Shown here piece by piece: positions 8,762 through 18,403 of a stretch of 64,000 nucleotides of DNA (position 1 is its first letter; the number at the start of each line of letters is the position of its first letter). The stretch lies in contig JALEFY010000029.1 in the NCBI GenBank assembly GCA_022760435.1, positions 1 through 64,000 of the forward strand. Direction: 5' to 3'. A program made the position numbers and the translations under genes. Under the pieces are notes generated by a model, which was not told the origin of the DNA, made no database searches, and saw only the letters and a list, made by a program, of their open reading frames with translations. The DNA comes from Neomegalonema sp. Lineage in GTDB: Bacteria; Pseudomonadota; Alphaproteobacteria; Rhodobacterales; Rhodobacteraceae.

Positions 8762-9952
8762 TCAGGCGCGCTCGATCGCGACCGCCGTGCCTTCGCCACC
8801 GCCAATGCACAGCGAGGCGACACCGCGCTTGAGGTCATAGGTCTCCAGCGCATTGAGCAGGGTGACGAGGATCCGCGCCCCCGAGGCTCCGATCGGATGG
8901 CCGAGCGCACAGGCCCCGCCATGCACGTTGAGCTTGTCGCGCGCGATCCCCATTTCCGACATCGCCGCCATCGGCACCACGGCGAAGGCTTCGTTGATCT
9001 CCCACAGATCGACGTCCTCCATACCCCAGCCGAGCTTGGCCAGCACCTTGTTCATCGCCGGGATCGGCGCGGTGGTGAACCAGTTGGGTTCCTGGGCGTG
9101 CGAGGCATGGGCGAGGATCCGGGCGCAGATCGGCAGGCCGCGCTTTTCCGCGTCGGATGCACGCATCAGGACGAGCGCCGCGCCGCCATCCGAGAGCGAG
9201 GAGGCGTTGGCCGCCGTGACCGTGCCGTCCTTCTTGAACGCCGGTTTGAGATGCGGGATCTTGTCGGGGCGGGCGTTGCGCGGCTGCTCATCGCTGTCAA
9301 TGACCACCTCGCCCTTGCGGGTCTGGATCGTCACCGGCGTGATTTCACGGGCAAACTTGCCCTCAGCTTGCGCGGCCTGCGCGTTGGCGAGGGATTTGAG
9401 CGCGTATTCGTCCTGCATCTCGCGGGTGAACTGGTATTTCTCGGCACAATCCTCGGCGAAAGTGCCCATGGCCCGGCCCGGCTCATAGGCGTCCTCGAGG
9501 CCGTCGAGCATCATGTGATCGAGCACCCGGCCATGGCCGATGCGGATCCCGCCACGGCCTGAGGGTAGCAGATGCGGGGCGTTGGTCATCGATTCCATGC
9601 CGCCCGCAACCACCATCGACACATTGCCAGCCTTCAGCCCGTCAAAGCCCTGCATGACGGCCTTCATGCCCGAGCCACACATCTTGTTGACGGTGGTCGC
9701 TGGCGCTCCCCAGGGCACCCCGGCGCCATGCGCAGCCTGGCGGGCGGGCGCTTGCCCGAGGCCTGCGGGCAGCACGACGCCCATCAGCACCTCATCAACA
9801 TCCGCCCCGGATAGCCCTGCCTGCTCGAGCGCGCCCCGGATCGCAGCCGCCCCAAGATCTGGTCCCGGCGCTCCGGCCAGCTCGCCCTGAAATCCTCCCA
9901 TCGGCGTGCGCGCCGCTCCAACGATCACGATCGGGTCATTTGCGTCAGTCAT
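8762..9952 (-). CDS. acetyl-CoA C-acyltransferase (thiolase)
   Basis: 396-residue thiolase II type enzyme. Catalytic residues are in place: Cys92 (NKMCGSGMKAV), His352 (CALGHPIGASG) and Cys382 (SLCIGGGEG). It either condenses two acetyl-CoA or cleaves 3-ketoacyl-CoA; sequence alone does not decide between PHB or ketone-type biosynthesis and beta-oxidation. ATG 9952 has GGAGGGACGC immediately upstream, and the ORF extension to 10114 lacks family sequence. No phaB or fad partner is adjacent. Confidence 0.92.
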   Translation of the reverse strand: MTDANDPIVIVGAARTPMGGFQGELAGAPGPDLGAAAIRGALEQAGLSGADVDEVLMGVVLPAGLGQAPARQAAHGAGVPWGAPATTVNKMCGSGMKAVMQGFDGLKAGNVSMVVAGGMESMTNAPHLLPSGRGGIRIGHGRVLDHMMLDGLEDAYEPGRAMGTFAEDCAEKYQFTREMQDEYALKSLANAQAAQAEGKFAREITPVTIQTRKGEVVIDSDEQPRNARPDKIPHLKPAFKKDGTVTAANASSLSDGGAALVLMRASDAEKRGLPICARILAHASHAQEPNWFTTAPIPAMNKVLAKLGWGMEDVDLWEINEAFAVVPMAAMSEMGIARDKLNVHGGACALGHPIGASGARILVTLLNALETYDLKRGVASLCIGGGEGTAVAIERA

Positions 9953-10052
9953 GCGTCCCTCCAGCATCCGGCACGGGTGCGCCCGGCCTCTTGTTTTCGA
10001 CGCAAGCCTACTGCGCGCCTTCACGCTGACAAGGGGAAATCCGAACGATCGT

Positions 10053-10847
10053 TCAAATATGCCCGCCGAACAGAGCAAAGCCCTGCTCGCGGATGGTTTT
10101 GAACAGCGCCGCATCGCGCGGCAGGATCAGCACCTCCAGTGGTATCTCATCAAGATGCGCCGCACCGAGCTGCGAGAGCTCCAACGCCAGGGAGCGAAGC
10201 CCCGCTTCGCTGGCCCCCTCGCTCGCCTCCAGCGCCAGAGCAAGGGTCGAAACCTGCTCATCATCGCGGTCCACGAATACCAGCCAGGCTTCAACGAGCA
10301 GCGAGCGCGCCGCCGCCAGCCGCGTCGCCAGTGTGGTCAGCAAGGCTTCCGGCGCTTTGGGTGGCAGGATCTGGCCGTTGCCAAACCCGTCCGAGGCCAA
10401 TTCCTCATCCGTCATCTCGGCGGTAGCAGCGAGGGTAGAGATCGTCTGCGGCTCAAAGACCGCCTCGACTGGAGCGATGCCGGGATTGAGGATCAAAGGC
10501 AGTTCGGCGCCGTCCAGCATCTCGAAATAAGCCCGCCCCGGCAGGGCGACATGCGCGGTTGGCTCGGTCAGGAAGTTCGCCAGCCGATCCTCGCTATCAA
10601 AGACCACGACCGCACCGACCCCGCCATGCTCCACGATCAGAGGCTCGATCGCATCCGGGTCATTGCCCTCTTCATCAGGATCGCTGGCGAGCGGGCAAAG
10701 CAGCACTTCGGAGAGCAGGATATCGAGATAGCGCGCAGAGGCCGCATCCGCCGCCTCGTCCTCCCCGGAACGGCGCATCTCGGCCCATGCTGCATCCAAT
10801 CGGCTGAGCGGCTGAAAATCGGTGGGGATAGGGTCATCCATCGTCAT
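10053..10847 (-). CDS. SseB-like protein
   Basis: 264 residues, acidic, with the SseB-type N-terminal fold. Recognisable pieces are AVVVFDSEDRLANFLTEPTAHVALPGRAYFEML and LPLILNPG, read as separate segments. Family members in alphaproteobacteria have no settled function. Start at ATG 10847 with GGGA close upstream; a second ATG two codons later is possible. It begins right after two terminator-like hairpins that end the ribosomal block, so it should have its own promoter, which I cannot identify. Confidence 0.68.
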   Translation of the reverse strand: MTMDDPIPTDFQPLSRLDAAWAEMRRSGEDEAADAASARYLDILLSEVLLCPLASDPDEEGNDPDAIEPLIVEHGGVGAVVVFDSEDRLANFLTEPTAHVALPGRAYFEMLDGAELPLILNPGIAPVEAVFEPQTISTLAATAEMTDEELASDGFGNGQILPPKAPEALLTTLATRLAAARSLLVEAWLVFVDRDDEQVSTLALALEASEGASEAGLRSLALELSQLGAAHLDEIPLEVLILPRDAALFKTIREQGFALFGGHI

Positions 10848-10866
10848 TTGATCCCGACACAGAAAA

Positions 10867-10888
10867 GCCGCGGCAAAAGCACCGCGGC
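10867..10888 (-). terminator. second terminator-like hairpin after rplQ
   Basis: Stem GCCGCGG/CCGCGGC with an 8-nt loop, followed on the minus strand by TTTTCTG. It lies 14 bases past the main rplQ terminator and just upstream of the SseB-like gene, so it works as a back-up stop or belongs to the leader of that gene. Confidence 0.55.
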
Positions 10889-10901
10889 CGAAAACTGAAA
10901 A

Positions 10902-10920
10902 GGGGGACCTTAGTCCCCCC
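10902..10920 (-). terminator. rho-independent terminator of the S10-spc-alpha block
   Basis: GGGGGAC-TAAG-GTCCCCC type stem followed on the minus strand by TTTTCAGTTTT. It is placed directly after the rplQ stop (10934). A-runs on the other side also give it a T-tract on the plus strand, so it may be bidirectional. Confidence 0.85.
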
Positions 10921-10933
10921 AAAAAACAAAGGC

Positions 10934-11362
10934 TTATTCGTCAGCGCCTTGTGCATCTTCTTCGGCGGCGACCCGCTCGCGATCAACCTTGCCCTTCGCT
11001 TCGGCATCGCGATCGACCAGCTCGATGATCGCCATCGGCGCGGCATCACCATAGCGGAAGCCCGCTTTCATCACCCGGATATAGCCACCCGGGCGCTCCT
11101 TGTAGCGCTCGGCGAGCACCTCGAAGAGTTTGGCGACAGCGGGCTCATGGCGCAGCTTCGACAGGCACAGGCGGCGGGCGTGCAGATCACCGCGGCGCGA
11201 CAGGGTGATCAGTTTTTCGACATAAGGCCGCAGCTCTTTCGCCTTGGGCAGCGTCGTCTTGATCTGCTCATGTTCGATGAGCGAGCAAGCCATATTCGCC
11301 AGCATTGCGCGGCGATGGGAGTGAGTGCGGTTTAGTTTGCGGTATCCGTGACCGTGACGCAT
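10934..11362 (-). CDS. rplQ: 50S ribosomal protein L17
   Basis: 142 residues. The N-terminus [17 protein letters not shown] and the core [17 protein letters not shown] identify bL17, which sits near the peptide exit tunnel. The acidic C-terminal tail ([19 protein letters not shown]) is a modest lineage-specific extension. It is the last gene of the alpha operon. It is separated from rpoA by an unusually hairpin-rich spacer and closed by strong terminator hairpins. Confidence 0.97.
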   Translation of the reverse strand: MRHGHGYRKLNRTHSHRRAMLANMACSLIEHEQIKTTLPKAKELRPYVEKLITLSRRGDLHARRLCLSKLRHEPAVAKLFEVLAERYKERPGGYIRVMKAGFRYGDAAPMAIIELVDRDAEAKGKVDRERVAAEEDAQGADE

Positions 11363-11403
11363 GGGTTGGTTCTCCTAAAAAAGGGTCTGGTTTTGCTTTG
11401 TCA

Positions 11404-11481
11404 GGCGGCTCGGATCCCAATCCGACCGCCGCGTTGGGGCTCGCCGCGAACGCCGAGCCCGATATTCCGCGCCATGCGGAA
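11404..11481. repeat. three consecutive hairpins in the rpoA-rplQ spacer
   Basis: Three inverted repeats stand nose to tail. The first is 11404-11430, arms GGCGGCTCGGAT/ATCCGACCGCC with one bulge. The second is 11437-11460, arms GGGCTCG/CGAGCCC. The third is 11465-11481, arms TTCCGC/GCGGAA. None is followed by a T-run on the minus strand, so they look more like mRNA stabilising or processing structures than terminators. Confidence 0.6.
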
Positions 11482-11500
11482 CCTTTGATGAGGTCGTTCC

Positions 11501-12517
11501 CTAGAACTGATCCTCGAATTTCTTGGCCAGATCCTCGATATTCTCGGGCGGCCAGTCGGACACTTCCATGCCCAGATGCAGGCCCATATTGGCGAGCACT
11601 TCCTTGATCTCATTGAGCGACTTGCGCCCAAAGTTTGGCGTGCGCAGCATCTCGGCTTCGGTCTTCTGGATCAGATCGCCGATATAGACGATGTTGTCGT
11701 TCTTCAGACAGTTCGCCGAACGCACCGACAATTCCAGCTCGTCCACCTTCTTCAGAAGCAGCGGGTTGAACTCGAGCTCCTGCTCCTCTTCGGCGCGGCG
11801 CTCTTCTTCCGGCTCTTCAAAATTGATGAAGCTTTGCAGCTGATCTTGCAGGATCCGCGCAGCATAGGCGACCGCATCATCCGGGCGCACAGCGCCGTTG
11901 GTTTCGACCGACAGCATCAGCTTGTCATAATCGAGCACCTGACCTTCGCGGGTCGCCTCAACCTTGTAGGAAACGCGCTTGACCGGGCTGAACAGGGCAT
12001 CGACCGAGATCATGCCAATCGGCGCATCTTCCGGGCGCGCCTTGTCAGCCGCGACATAGCCTTTGCCGACCTCAGCCGTCATTTCCATGTGCAGCTCGGC
12101 GCCGGCATCAAGGTGGCAGATGAGGTGATCGGGGTTCAGAACCTCGATCCCACCAACCTCGGTGATATCGCCGGCGCGCACCGGGCCAGGACCCTTGGCA
12201 CGCAGAGTGAGGCGCTTGGGGCCTTCGACATCGGAGCGCAGGGCGATCTCCTTGACGTTCAGCACGATATCGGTGACGTCCTCACGCACCCCAGCAACGC
12301 TGGAGAACTCGTGCAGCACCCCATCGATCTGAATCGAGGTGATTGCGGCCCCTTGCAAGCTCGAGAGCAAAACGCGGCGAAGCGCATTGCCCAAAGTCAG
12401 GCCAAAGCCACGCTCCAGGGGTTCGACGACCAAGGTCATCTCCCGGTTCGGCTCATGCCCAGGGACGGTTTCAAGCGCATGCGGCTTGATCAGTTCTTTC
12501 CAGTTTTTTTCGATCAC
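11501..12517 (-). CDS. rpoA: RNA polymerase alpha subunit
   Basis: 338 residues, standard length. The N-terminal assembly domain ([22 protein letters not shown]) dimerises and nucleates beta and beta-prime. The C-terminal domain ([19 protein letters not shown]... ELLRTPNFG-type) contacts UP elements and activators through its helix-hairpin-helix. ATG 12517 has a GGAGGGCC-type signal upstream. It follows rpsK and precedes rplQ as in other proteobacterial alpha operons. Confidence 0.98.
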   Translation of the reverse strand: MIEKNWKELIKPHALETVPGHEPNREMTLVVEPLERGFGLTLGNALRRVLLSSLQGAAITSIQIDGVLHEFSSVAGVREDVTDIVLNVKEIALRSDVEGPKRLTLRAKGPGPVRAGDITEVGGIEVLNPDHLICHLDAGAELHMEMTAEVGKGYVAADKARPEDAPIGMISVDALFSPVKRVSYKVEATREGQVLDYDKLMLSVETNGAVRPDDAVAYAARILQDQLQSFINFEEPEEERRAEEEQELEFNPLLLKKVDELELSVRSANCLKNDNIVYIGDLIQKTEAEMLRTPNFGRKSLNEIKEVLANMGLHLGMEVSDWPPENIEDLAKKFEDQF

Positions 12518-12592
12518 GAGTGGCCCTCCATTCTGAACGCCGATCCGTGATCGATGGACCGGCGTGTCCCGAGGAAACCTGAAAATGCCAAA

Positions 12593-12615
12593 GCCTCCAC
12601 AAGATCAGCGGAGGC
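12593..12615 (-). repeat. hairpin between rpsK and rpoA
   Basis: Arms GCCTCC/GGAGGC with an 11-nt loop in the 137-bp spacer between rpsK and rpoA. On the minus strand TTTGGCATTTTC follows, giving a weak terminator-like look. Partial attenuation before rpoA is possible but unproven. Confidence 0.4.
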
Positions 12616-12654
12616 AAAAGCGCGACTCGCGCAAGGCGAGCCGAAAGATCTTGA

Positions 12655-13044
12655 TTACACGCGGCGGCGCTTGGGCGGGCGGCAACCATTATGCGCGATC
12701 GGGGTCACGTCGCGGATCGCGGTGACGGCGAAGCCGATTGCCTGAAACGCGCGCAGAGCCGATTCGCGGCCAGAGCCCGGGCCTTGCACCTCAACCTCGA
12801 GGGTGCGAACGCCATGCTCTTGCGCCTTGCGCCCGGCATCTTCTGCCGCAACCTGCGCCGCATAAGGGGTCGATTTACGCGAGCCCTTGAACCCCATGTG
12901 ACCGGCGGAGGACCAGGAAATGGTGTTTCCCTGCGCGTCGGAAATGGTGATCATCGTGTTGTTGAACGAAGCGTTTACATGCGCAACGCCCGAGGAGATG
13001 TTCTTGCGCTCTTTACGCTTGGTCCGCTGCTTATCGCGTGCCAT
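12655..13044 (-). CDS. rpsK: 30S ribosomal protein S11
   Basis: 129 residues. The signatures [15 protein letters not shown] and [22 protein letters not shown] identify uS11, a platform protein that binds 16S rRNA near the decoding site mRNA path. The basic tail [11 protein letters not shown] is canonical. It lies 12 bases after rpsM and is translated from the same message. Confidence 0.98.
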   Translation of the reverse strand: MARDKQRTKRKERKNISSGVAHVNASFNNTMITISDAQGNTISWSSAGHMGFKGSRKSTPYAAQVAAEDAGRKAQEHGVRTLEVEVQGPGSGRESALRAFQAIGFAVTAIRDVTPIAHNGCRPPKRRRV

Positions 13045-13056
13045 GGCCTTCTATCC

Positions 13057-13425
13057 TTATTTCTTCTTGCCGGCGATCGGCTTTGCGGGACCTTTGCGGG
13101 TGCGCGCATTGGTATGCGTACGCTGACCGCGCACCGGCAGGCCACGGCGATGGCGCAGACCGCGATAGCAGCCCAGATCCATCAGGCGTTTGATATCGAC
13201 AGCACGTTCGCGGCGGAGATCCCCCTCCACGGTGATGTTTTCGTCGATGAATTCACGGATCTTGAGAACTTCCGCATCGGAAAGCTCGTTCACGCGGCGC
13301 GTGACATCAATACCGGTCTCCGTACAGATCTTCTCTGCCATGAAGTGACCAATGCCGTGAATATATGTCAGGGCGATGGGCACCCGTTTTCCGGTTGGAA
13401 TGTTAACCCCAGCGATACGCGCCAC
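13057..13425 (-). CDS. rpsM: 30S ribosomal protein S13
   Basis: 122 residues, beginning [14 protein letters not shown] and ending [15 protein letters not shown]. uS13 forms the head bridge with L5 and contacts P-site tRNA. The start codon is GTG (13425), with GGAG 8 nt upstream. A 9-bp hairpin (13448-13477) lies between adk and this gene. Confidence 0.98.
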   Translation of the reverse strand: MARIAGVNIPTGKRVPIALTYIHGIGHFMAEKICTETGIDVTRRVNELSDAEVLKIREFIDENITVEGDLRRERAVDIKRLMDLGCYRGLRHRRGLPVRGQRTHTNARTRKGPAKPIAGKKK

Positions 13426-13447
13426 GATTCTGTCTCCGTCGTCAAGA

Positions 13448-13477
13448 AGCCGCGGATAATATCCATTTTCCGCGGCT
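13448..13477 (-). repeat. hairpin upstream of rpsM
   Basis: Perfect 9-bp arms AGCCGCGGA/TCCGCGGCT with a 12-nt AT-rich loop, in the adk-rpsM gap. TTCTTG follows on the minus strand, not a convincing T-tract. It may be an operon-internal regulatory or stabilising structure. Confidence 0.5.
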
Positions 13478-13512
13478 GGTCAATTGTCATTCTCGAGCCG
13501 TCAGGCCCGTCC

Positions 13513-14157
13513 TCAATTCAACGCCGCATTGAGCTGGCGCGTAACTTCACCGATCTCGGCCATGCCATCGATCGATTTCAACTTGCCGCGCGCGCTGTAA
13601 TACGCGATCAGCGGCGCCGTCTGCGCATGATAGGCATCGAGACGGCTTTTGACCGTTTCGGCGTTATCATCGGCCCGGCGCTTGAACTCGGTGCTCCCGC
13701 AAGCGTCGCAGACGCCCTCGGTCGCCGGGATCTTGTGCCGATCGTGATAGCCTTCGCCGCATTTGGCGCAGGTATAGCGGCCGGAAACCCGGTCAACCAA
13801 TTCTGCGTCATCGACCTGCATCTCGACCACTGCATCAAGAGTCATGCCCTTATCCGCGAGCAGGGTATCGAGCGCCTCCGCCTGCGCGGTGGTGCGCGGG
13901 AAGCCATCGAAGATCACGCCATTGGTCACATCCGGCGCATTCAGACGCTCGGAAATCACACCGATCACGATCTCGTCGGAGACAAGCTGGCCTGCTTCCA
14001 TTACCGCTTTCGCGCGTTGGCCAACTTCGGAACCCGAGGCCACGGCAGCGCGCAGCATATCGCCGGTCGAGAGCTGGATCATCTTGCGCTCGCTCTCAAG
14101 GATCCGGGCTTGCGTACCCTTACCAGCGCCTGGCGGTCCCAGAAGAATTACATTCAT
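13513..14157 (-). CDS. adk: adenylate kinase, zinc-binding LID type
   Basis: 214 residues. It interconverts ATP and AMP with two ADP. The P-loop GPPGAGKGTQA is at residues 7-17, and DGFPRT marks the AMP side. The LID holds CAKC and CDAC (near residues 130 and 152), the Cys4 arrangement that binds structural zinc in Gram-positive and some alphaproteobacterial enzymes. Its start overlaps the secY stop by 4 bp, implying translational coupling. Confidence 0.97.
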   Translation of the reverse strand: MNVILLGPPGAGKGTQARILESERKMIQLSTGDMLRAAVASGSEVGQRAKAVMEAGQLVSDEIVIGVISERLNAPDVTNGVIFDGFPRTTAQAEALDTLLADKGMTLDAVVEMQVDDAELVDRVSGRYTCAKCGEGYHDRHKIPATEGVCDACGSTEFKRRADDNAETVKSRLDAYHAQTAPLIAYYSARGKLKSIDGMAEIGEVTRQLNAALN

Positions 14158-15494
14158 CTTGTTCGTCCCCGTAGTTTGGATTTTTGGATCAACCCTTCGT
14201 ATTGGTGTGCCAGCAGATGGCTTTGCACCTGAGAGATCGTATCCATTGTCACGCTAACCACAATGAGTAGGGATGTCCCACCAAAGTAGAAAGGAACGCC
14301 CAAATTGGCGATCAGGATCTCGGGGAGGATACAAACAAAGGCCAGATAGGCGGCGCCGACGACAGTGAGCCTTGTCAGGACATAGTCGAGATACTCGGCT
14401 GTTTTCTTGCCCGGACGCAGCCCGGGGACAAAGCCGCCATGCTTCTTGAGGTTATCAGCGACGTCATCCGGATTGAAGACAATCGCCGTGTAAAAGAAGC
14501 AGAAGAAAACGATCAGCGCCACAAACAGAGCCAGGAACAGGGGCTGTCCACGTCCCAACATCGCGGTGATGGTGTCGAGAATACCGCCGCCCGCAGCGGT
14601 GGAATTCGCCGCCGAGAACCCGGCAATCGTGGCCGGCAACAGCAGCAGCGATGACGCGAAGATCGGCGGGATCACCCCGGCCGCATTGACCTTGATCGGC
14701 AAATGCGAGCGGTCGCCCTGATAAACCTTCATGCCCTTCTGGCGCTGAGGATACTGGATGGTGATCCGGCGCTGGGCGCGCTCCATGAACACCACAAAGG
14801 CGACAACGGCGATCGCCATCAGGATGATCCCGATAATCACCCCGGCAGACATCGACCCGGTGCGCCCGGCTTCGAAGAGTTGCGCCAGCGCCCTTGGCAG
14901 CTCGGCCACAATCCCCACGAAAATGATCAGCGAGATACCATTACCGACGCCGCGCGCAGTGATCTGCTCGCCGAGCCACATCAGCAGCATCGTTCCGCCC
15001 ACGAGCGTGATCACGGCCGATGCTCGGAAGAAGAAGCCAGGATCAATGACCAGCCCTTGCGCCTCGAGCCCGACAGCGATTGCATAACCTTGCACCGCGG
15101 CCAGAAACACCGTGCCGTAGCGGGTATACTGGTTGATCTTCTTGCGTCCCATCTCACCCTCTTTCTTGAGGGCTTCCAGGCTCGGCAGCATCGTTGTCAG
15201 AAGCTGCATGATGATCGAGGCGGAAATATACGGCATGATGCCGAGCGCGAAGATCGCCATTCGACCCACGGCACCGCCGGAAAACATGTTGAAGACCCCG
15301 AGGATCCCTTGTTGCGTCTGCTCGATGAAGCGCGCCAATTCATTGGGATCGATGCCGGGCATCGGGATGTAGGTGCCAAGCCGGTATCCGATCAGCACCA
15401 GAAAGGTGAACAGGATACGTTGCTGAAGCTCCTTCGCCTTTGCGAAGGTGCTCCAGCTCAAATTTGCAGCAAGTTGCTCTGCGGCTGACGCCAT
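14154..15494 (-). CDS. secY: Sec translocon subunit SecY
   Basis: 446 residues with about ten hydrophobic helices, typical of SecY, the channel for protein export and membrane insertion. Characteristic stretches are ALGIMPYISASIIMQL and GVGNGISLIIF. The C-terminal cytosolic loops carry the basic residues that contact the ribosome and SecA. It sits in the spc operon between rplO and adk, the usual place. Confidence 0.98.
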   Translation of the reverse strand: MASAAEQLAANLSWSTFAKAKELQQRILFTFLVLIGYRLGTYIPMPGIDPNELARFIEQTQQGILGVFNMFSGGAVGRMAIFALGIMPYISASIIMQLLTTMLPSLEALKKEGEMGRKKINQYTRYGTVFLAAVQGYAIAVGLEAQGLVIDPGFFFRASAVITLVGGTMLLMWLGEQITARGVGNGISLIIFVGIVAELPRALAQLFEAGRTGSMSAGVIIGIILMAIAVVAFVVFMERAQRRITIQYPQRQKGMKVYQGDRSHLPIKVNAAGVIPPIFASSLLLLPATIAGFSAANSTAAGGGILDTITAMLGRGQPLFLALFVALIVFFCFFYTAIVFNPDDVADNLKKHGGFVPGLRPGKKTAEYLDYVLTRLTVVGAAYLAFVCILPEILIANLGVPFYFGGTSLLIVVSVTMDTISQVQSHLLAHQYEGLIQKSKLRGRTR

Positions 15495-15539
15495 AACTCA
15501 TCTCCAATGCCCGGCAAGGGGGCGCAATGCTGGCGCTGA

Positions 15540-16034
15540 TTACGCGCCTTGCTCCGCTTCTTGCTTGGCTTTCGGCGGGATCGCAACCTTGATTGATCCG
15601 CCAGCTTTCTCCACCGCTGCAACTGCGGCTGCCGAAGCACCCGAAATCTCAAGATCGAGCTTGGTGGACAACGTGCCGCGCGCCAGCAGACGCACGCCAT
15701 CGCGCTTGCGGCGCAGCACATTGCGCTCAACCAACAGATCTTCGGTCACGGTTTCCCCAGCCTTGAGCTTTCCGGCCTCGACAGCCGTTTGCAGCGTCCC
15801 CAAATTAAGGACCGCGAAGCTCTTTTTGAAGATGTTGGTGAAACCGCGTTTGGGCAGACGGCGGTGGATCGGCATCTGGCCGCCTTCATAGCCCTTGATC
15901 GCGACACCCGAGCGAGACGTCTGGCCCTTGATACCACGGCCACCCATCTTGCCCTTGCCCGAACCCGGACCACGACCGACGCGCATGCGGCGCTTGGTGG
16001 CGCCTTCGTTATCGCGCAGCTCATTCAATTTCAT
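15540..16034 (-). CDS. rplO: 50S ribosomal protein L15
   Basis: 164 residues. The N-terminus [18 protein letters not shown], then [19 protein letters not shown] and [18 protein letters not shown]-like sequence identify uL15, a late-assembly 23S rRNA binder. The C-terminal tail is Ala/Lys/Glu rich and slightly longer than in E. coli. Confidence 0.97.
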   Translation of the reverse strand: MKLNELRDNEGATKRRMRVGRGPGSGKGKMGGRGIKGQTSRSGVAIKGYEGGQMPIHRRLPKRGFTNIFKKSFAVLNLGTLQTAVEAGKLKAGETVTEDLLVERNVLRRKRDGVRLLARGTLSTKLDLEISGASAAAVAAVEKAGGSIKVAIPPKAKQEAEQGA

Positions 16035-16127
16035 GACGCAAACTCCTTCTTGTCGGACCTGCCTCGATGCGCGTCATTGCATCAAGAGCCATCGACGCGG
16101 CGTAGCGCACCCACGGGCGCGCCAGGA

Positions 16128-16322
16128 TCAGCCGCGTTCTTCGAGAATTTCCACCATATGGGCGACCTTGCGGATCATGCCGCGCACCGCCGGGGTGTCT
16201 TCCAGTTCGCGTACCCGGCCCATCTTATTCAGCCCAAGGCCGACCAGGGTGGCGCGCTGCTCCGCCGGGCGACGGATCGGGCTGCCGGTCTGCTTGATTA
16301 CAATGGTCTTCTTTCCAGCCAT
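16128..16322 (-). CDS. rpmD: 50S ribosomal protein L30
   Basis: 64 residues, the small bacterial form of uL30. It begins [18 protein letters not shown] and contains [20 protein letters not shown]. The start is ATG 16322, with GGAG 9 nt upstream; the frame opens six codons earlier without a suitable signal. Confidence 0.95.
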   Translation of the reverse strand: MAGKKTIVIKQTGSPIRRPAEQRATLVGLGLNKMGRVRELEDTPAVRGMIRKVAHMVEILEERG

Positions 16323-16372
16323 GTCTCGTACTCCGATCACCAGGACAGGCCCGGTAATGTCGTTGACGGGAA

Positions 16373-16401
16373 GGAGCCAGATCCCTCAGGGGCCTGGCTC
16401 C
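16373..16401 (-). repeat. hairpin between rpsE and rpmD
   Basis: Arms GGAGCCAG/CTGGCTCC (8 bp) enclosing a GC-rich centre that can pair further. It is not followed by a T-tract. It is one of several GC-rich intercistronic hairpins in this operon. Confidence 0.5.
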
Positions 16402-16409
16402 GGCAAAAT

Positions 16410-17015
16410 TCATGCGTCGGCGCTCGCCTCAGCACTTTCATTTTCTTCCGCGGCCGGGGCAGCCTCGGCACGGCGGGGCAGAATGTCTGCAACCTTTTTG
16501 CCGCGGCGCGCCGCGACCATGCGCGGGGAATTCTCATGTTGCAGCGCGTTGAAGGTCGCGCGCACCATGTTGTAGGGGTTCTGCGAGCCCAGCGACTTCG
16601 CCACCACGTCCTGCACGCCGAGCGATTCGAACACTGCCCGCATCGGACCACCAGCAATGATGCCGGTACCCTGAGGCGCGGTCCGCATCACGACACGACC
16701 GGCGCCCCAGCGCCCTTCGATATCGTGATGGATGGTCCGGCCTTCGCGCAGCGGCACCCGGATCAGCTCACGTTTGGCCTGTTCAGTCGCCTTGCGAATC
16801 GCTTCGGGGACTTCTTTTGCCTTGCCGTGGCCAAAGCCCACGCGGCCCTTTTGATCGCCCACGACAACCAGAGCGGCGAAGCCGAAACGACGGCCCCCTT
16901 TCACCACTTTGGCCACGCGGTTGATGTGAACGAGCCGATCGACAAATTCGCTGTCGACCTCTTCGTCCTTGTTGCGGCGATCGCGGCGGCCGCTGCCTTT
17001 TTCTTCACGCGCCAT
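16410..17015 (-). CDS. rpsE: 30S ribosomal protein S5
   Basis: 201 residues. The double-stranded-RNA-binding-like core [21 protein letters not shown] and the [15 protein letters not shown] segment identify uS5, which supports decoding fidelity and mRNA helicase activity. An acidic Ala/Glu tail extends the C-terminus. The start is ATG 17015, 7 nt after AAGGAGG; a GTG two codons upstream is too close to that signal. Confidence 0.97.
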   Translation of the reverse strand: MAREEKGSGRRDRRNKDEEVDSEFVDRLVHINRVAKVVKGGRRFGFAALVVVGDQKGRVGFGHGKAKEVPEAIRKATEQAKRELIRVPLREGRTIHHDIEGRWGAGRVVMRTAPQGTGIIAGGPMRAVFESLGVQDVVAKSLGSQNPYNMVRATFNALQHENSPRMVAARRGKKVADILPRRAEAAPAAEENESAEASADA

Positions 17016-17027
17016 CGACACGCCTCC

Positions 17028-17387
17028 TTAAAATTTCAGCCCGGCTTCACGCGCGGCATCCGCCAGCGCCTTGATCCGGCCGTGATAGAGATAGGAACCG
17101 CGGTCGAAGAACACTTCCTCGATGCCTTTCGCCTTGGCGCGCTCGGCGACCAGACGTCCGACGGTCGTTGCCGCGTCGATATTGCGCTTTCCGCGCAGCG
17201 ACAGATCCGGTTCCACCGTCGAGGCGGAGGCAATGGTGATGCCTTCGCGATCGTCGATGACTTGCGCGTAAATGTTCTTCGCACTGCGGAAAACACTCAG
17301 GCGCGGGCGGTTATTGGCCACCTTTTTCAGGCGGTTACGAATGCGGAGCCGCCGGCGAGCCGCAATCGCATGCTTCTTGAGAGCCAT
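17028..17387 (-). CDS. rplR: 50S ribosomal protein L18
   Basis: 119 residues. [20 protein letters not shown] and [26 protein letters not shown] (read as separate motifs) identify uL18, which binds 5S rRNA with L5. The stop is 12 bases before the rpsE start. Confidence 0.97.
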   Translation of the reverse strand: MALKKHAIAARRRLRIRNRLKKVANNRPRLSVFRSAKNIYAQVIDDREGITIASASTVEPDLSLRGKRNIDAATTVGRLVAERAKAKGIEEVFFDRGSYLYHGRIKALADAAREAGLKF

Positions 17388-17396
17388 GGCGAACCC

Positions 17397-17930
17397 CTAT
17401 TTCTTCTTGCCTTCTTTGCGGAAGATATACTCGTCCGCATATTTGATCCCCTTGCCCTTATAGGGTTCGGGACGACGCCAGTCGCGGATCTCTGCCGCGA
17501 CCTGACCAACGACCTGTTTATCCGGCCCGCTGATCTCCAGCTCGGTCGGCTTCGGAGCCTTGATCTCGATCCCCGCCGGAATGGCGTATTCGACATCATG
17601 GCTGTAGCCGAGCGAGAGTTTCAGGGTCTTGCCTTGCACCTGCGCCCGATAACCAACCCCGTTGATCTCCAGCTTCTTTTCAAAGCCGTCCTTGACCCCG
17701 GTGATGACATTCTGAACGCGCGTGCGGGCCATACCCCACATCTGACGGGCACGTTTTTCATTGCCGCGCGGGACAACGGTGATCGCGTTGTCCTCCATTT
17801 TCAGCTCAACCTCTTCGGGCGCGGTGAAGGACAGATTGCCCTTCGGACCCTTCGCCTCGATGGTTTGGCCCTTGACGCTGGCGGTGACCCCGCTCGGCAC
17901 CTCAACGGGCCGTTTGCCGATTCTCGACAT
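17397..17930 (-). CDS. rplF: 50S ribosomal protein L6
   Basis: 177 residues, normal size. It begins [15 protein letters not shown], and the C-terminal half carries the [21 protein letters not shown] signature of uL6, located near the sarcin-ricin loop and elongation factor site. ATG 17930 follows AAGGAGG; a TTG two codons upstream opens the frame but is not needed. Confidence 0.98.
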   Translation of the reverse strand: MSRIGKRPVEVPSGVTASVKGQTIEAKGPKGNLSFTAPEEVELKMEDNAITVVPRGNEKRARQMWGMARTRVQNVITGVKDGFEKKLEINGVGYRAQVQGKTLKLSLGYSHDVEYAIPAGIEIKAPKPTELEISGPDKQVVGQVAAEIRDWRRPEPYKGKGIKYADEYIFRKEGKKK

Positions 17931-17943
17931 TCTCAAACCCTCC

Positions 17944-18393
17944 TTAGAAGACCGTGCAGATCACTTCGCCGCCAACATTGCGCTCGCGCGCCTCGGCGTC
18001 AGACATCACGCCCTGATTGGTGGTGACGATGGCCACGCCCAACCCGTTGCGCACTTGCGGCAGATCCTCGGCGCCGAAATACGCCCGGCGGCCCGGCTTC
18101 GAAACGCGCTGCAATTCGCGGATTACCGGCTCGCCTTCGTGATATTTCAGATCGATCCGCAGCACCGGGTGCCCGCGATCATCCTGCGCATCCTCGAAAC
18201 CGCGAATATACCCTTCGTCCTGCAGGACCTTGAGAACATTCACTTTCTTGTTCGACTTTGCGCAGACTACGCTGCTCATGTTCCGGTGCAGGCCGTTGCG
18301 GATCCGGGCGAGCATGTCGCCGATCGGGTCAGAACGGTTCTCACGGATGTAAAACTTCTTGCCGCCCGAGGCAGCCTGGTCTTTTTGTGCCAT
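17944..18393 (-). CDS. rpsH: 30S ribosomal protein S8 with N-terminal extension
   Basis: 149 residues. From [14 protein letters not shown] onward it matches uS8, which binds the central 16S domain and in E. coli represses the spc operon. The usual protein starts at about that point. Here an extra stretch of about 18 residues, [20 protein letters not shown], precedes it. The extension looks real because AGGAGG lies ahead of ATG 18393 and no internal start codon offers itself before SDPIGD. Confidence 0.95.
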   Translation of the reverse strand: MAQKDQAASGGKKFYIRENRSDPIGDMLARIRNGLHRNMSSVVCAKSNKKVNVLKVLQDEGYIRGFEDAQDDRGHPVLRIDLKYHEGEPVIRELQRVSKPGRRAYFGAEDLPQVRNGLGVAIVTTNQGVMSDAEARERNVGGEVICTVF

Positions 18394-18403
18394 TGCGCGC
18401 CTC

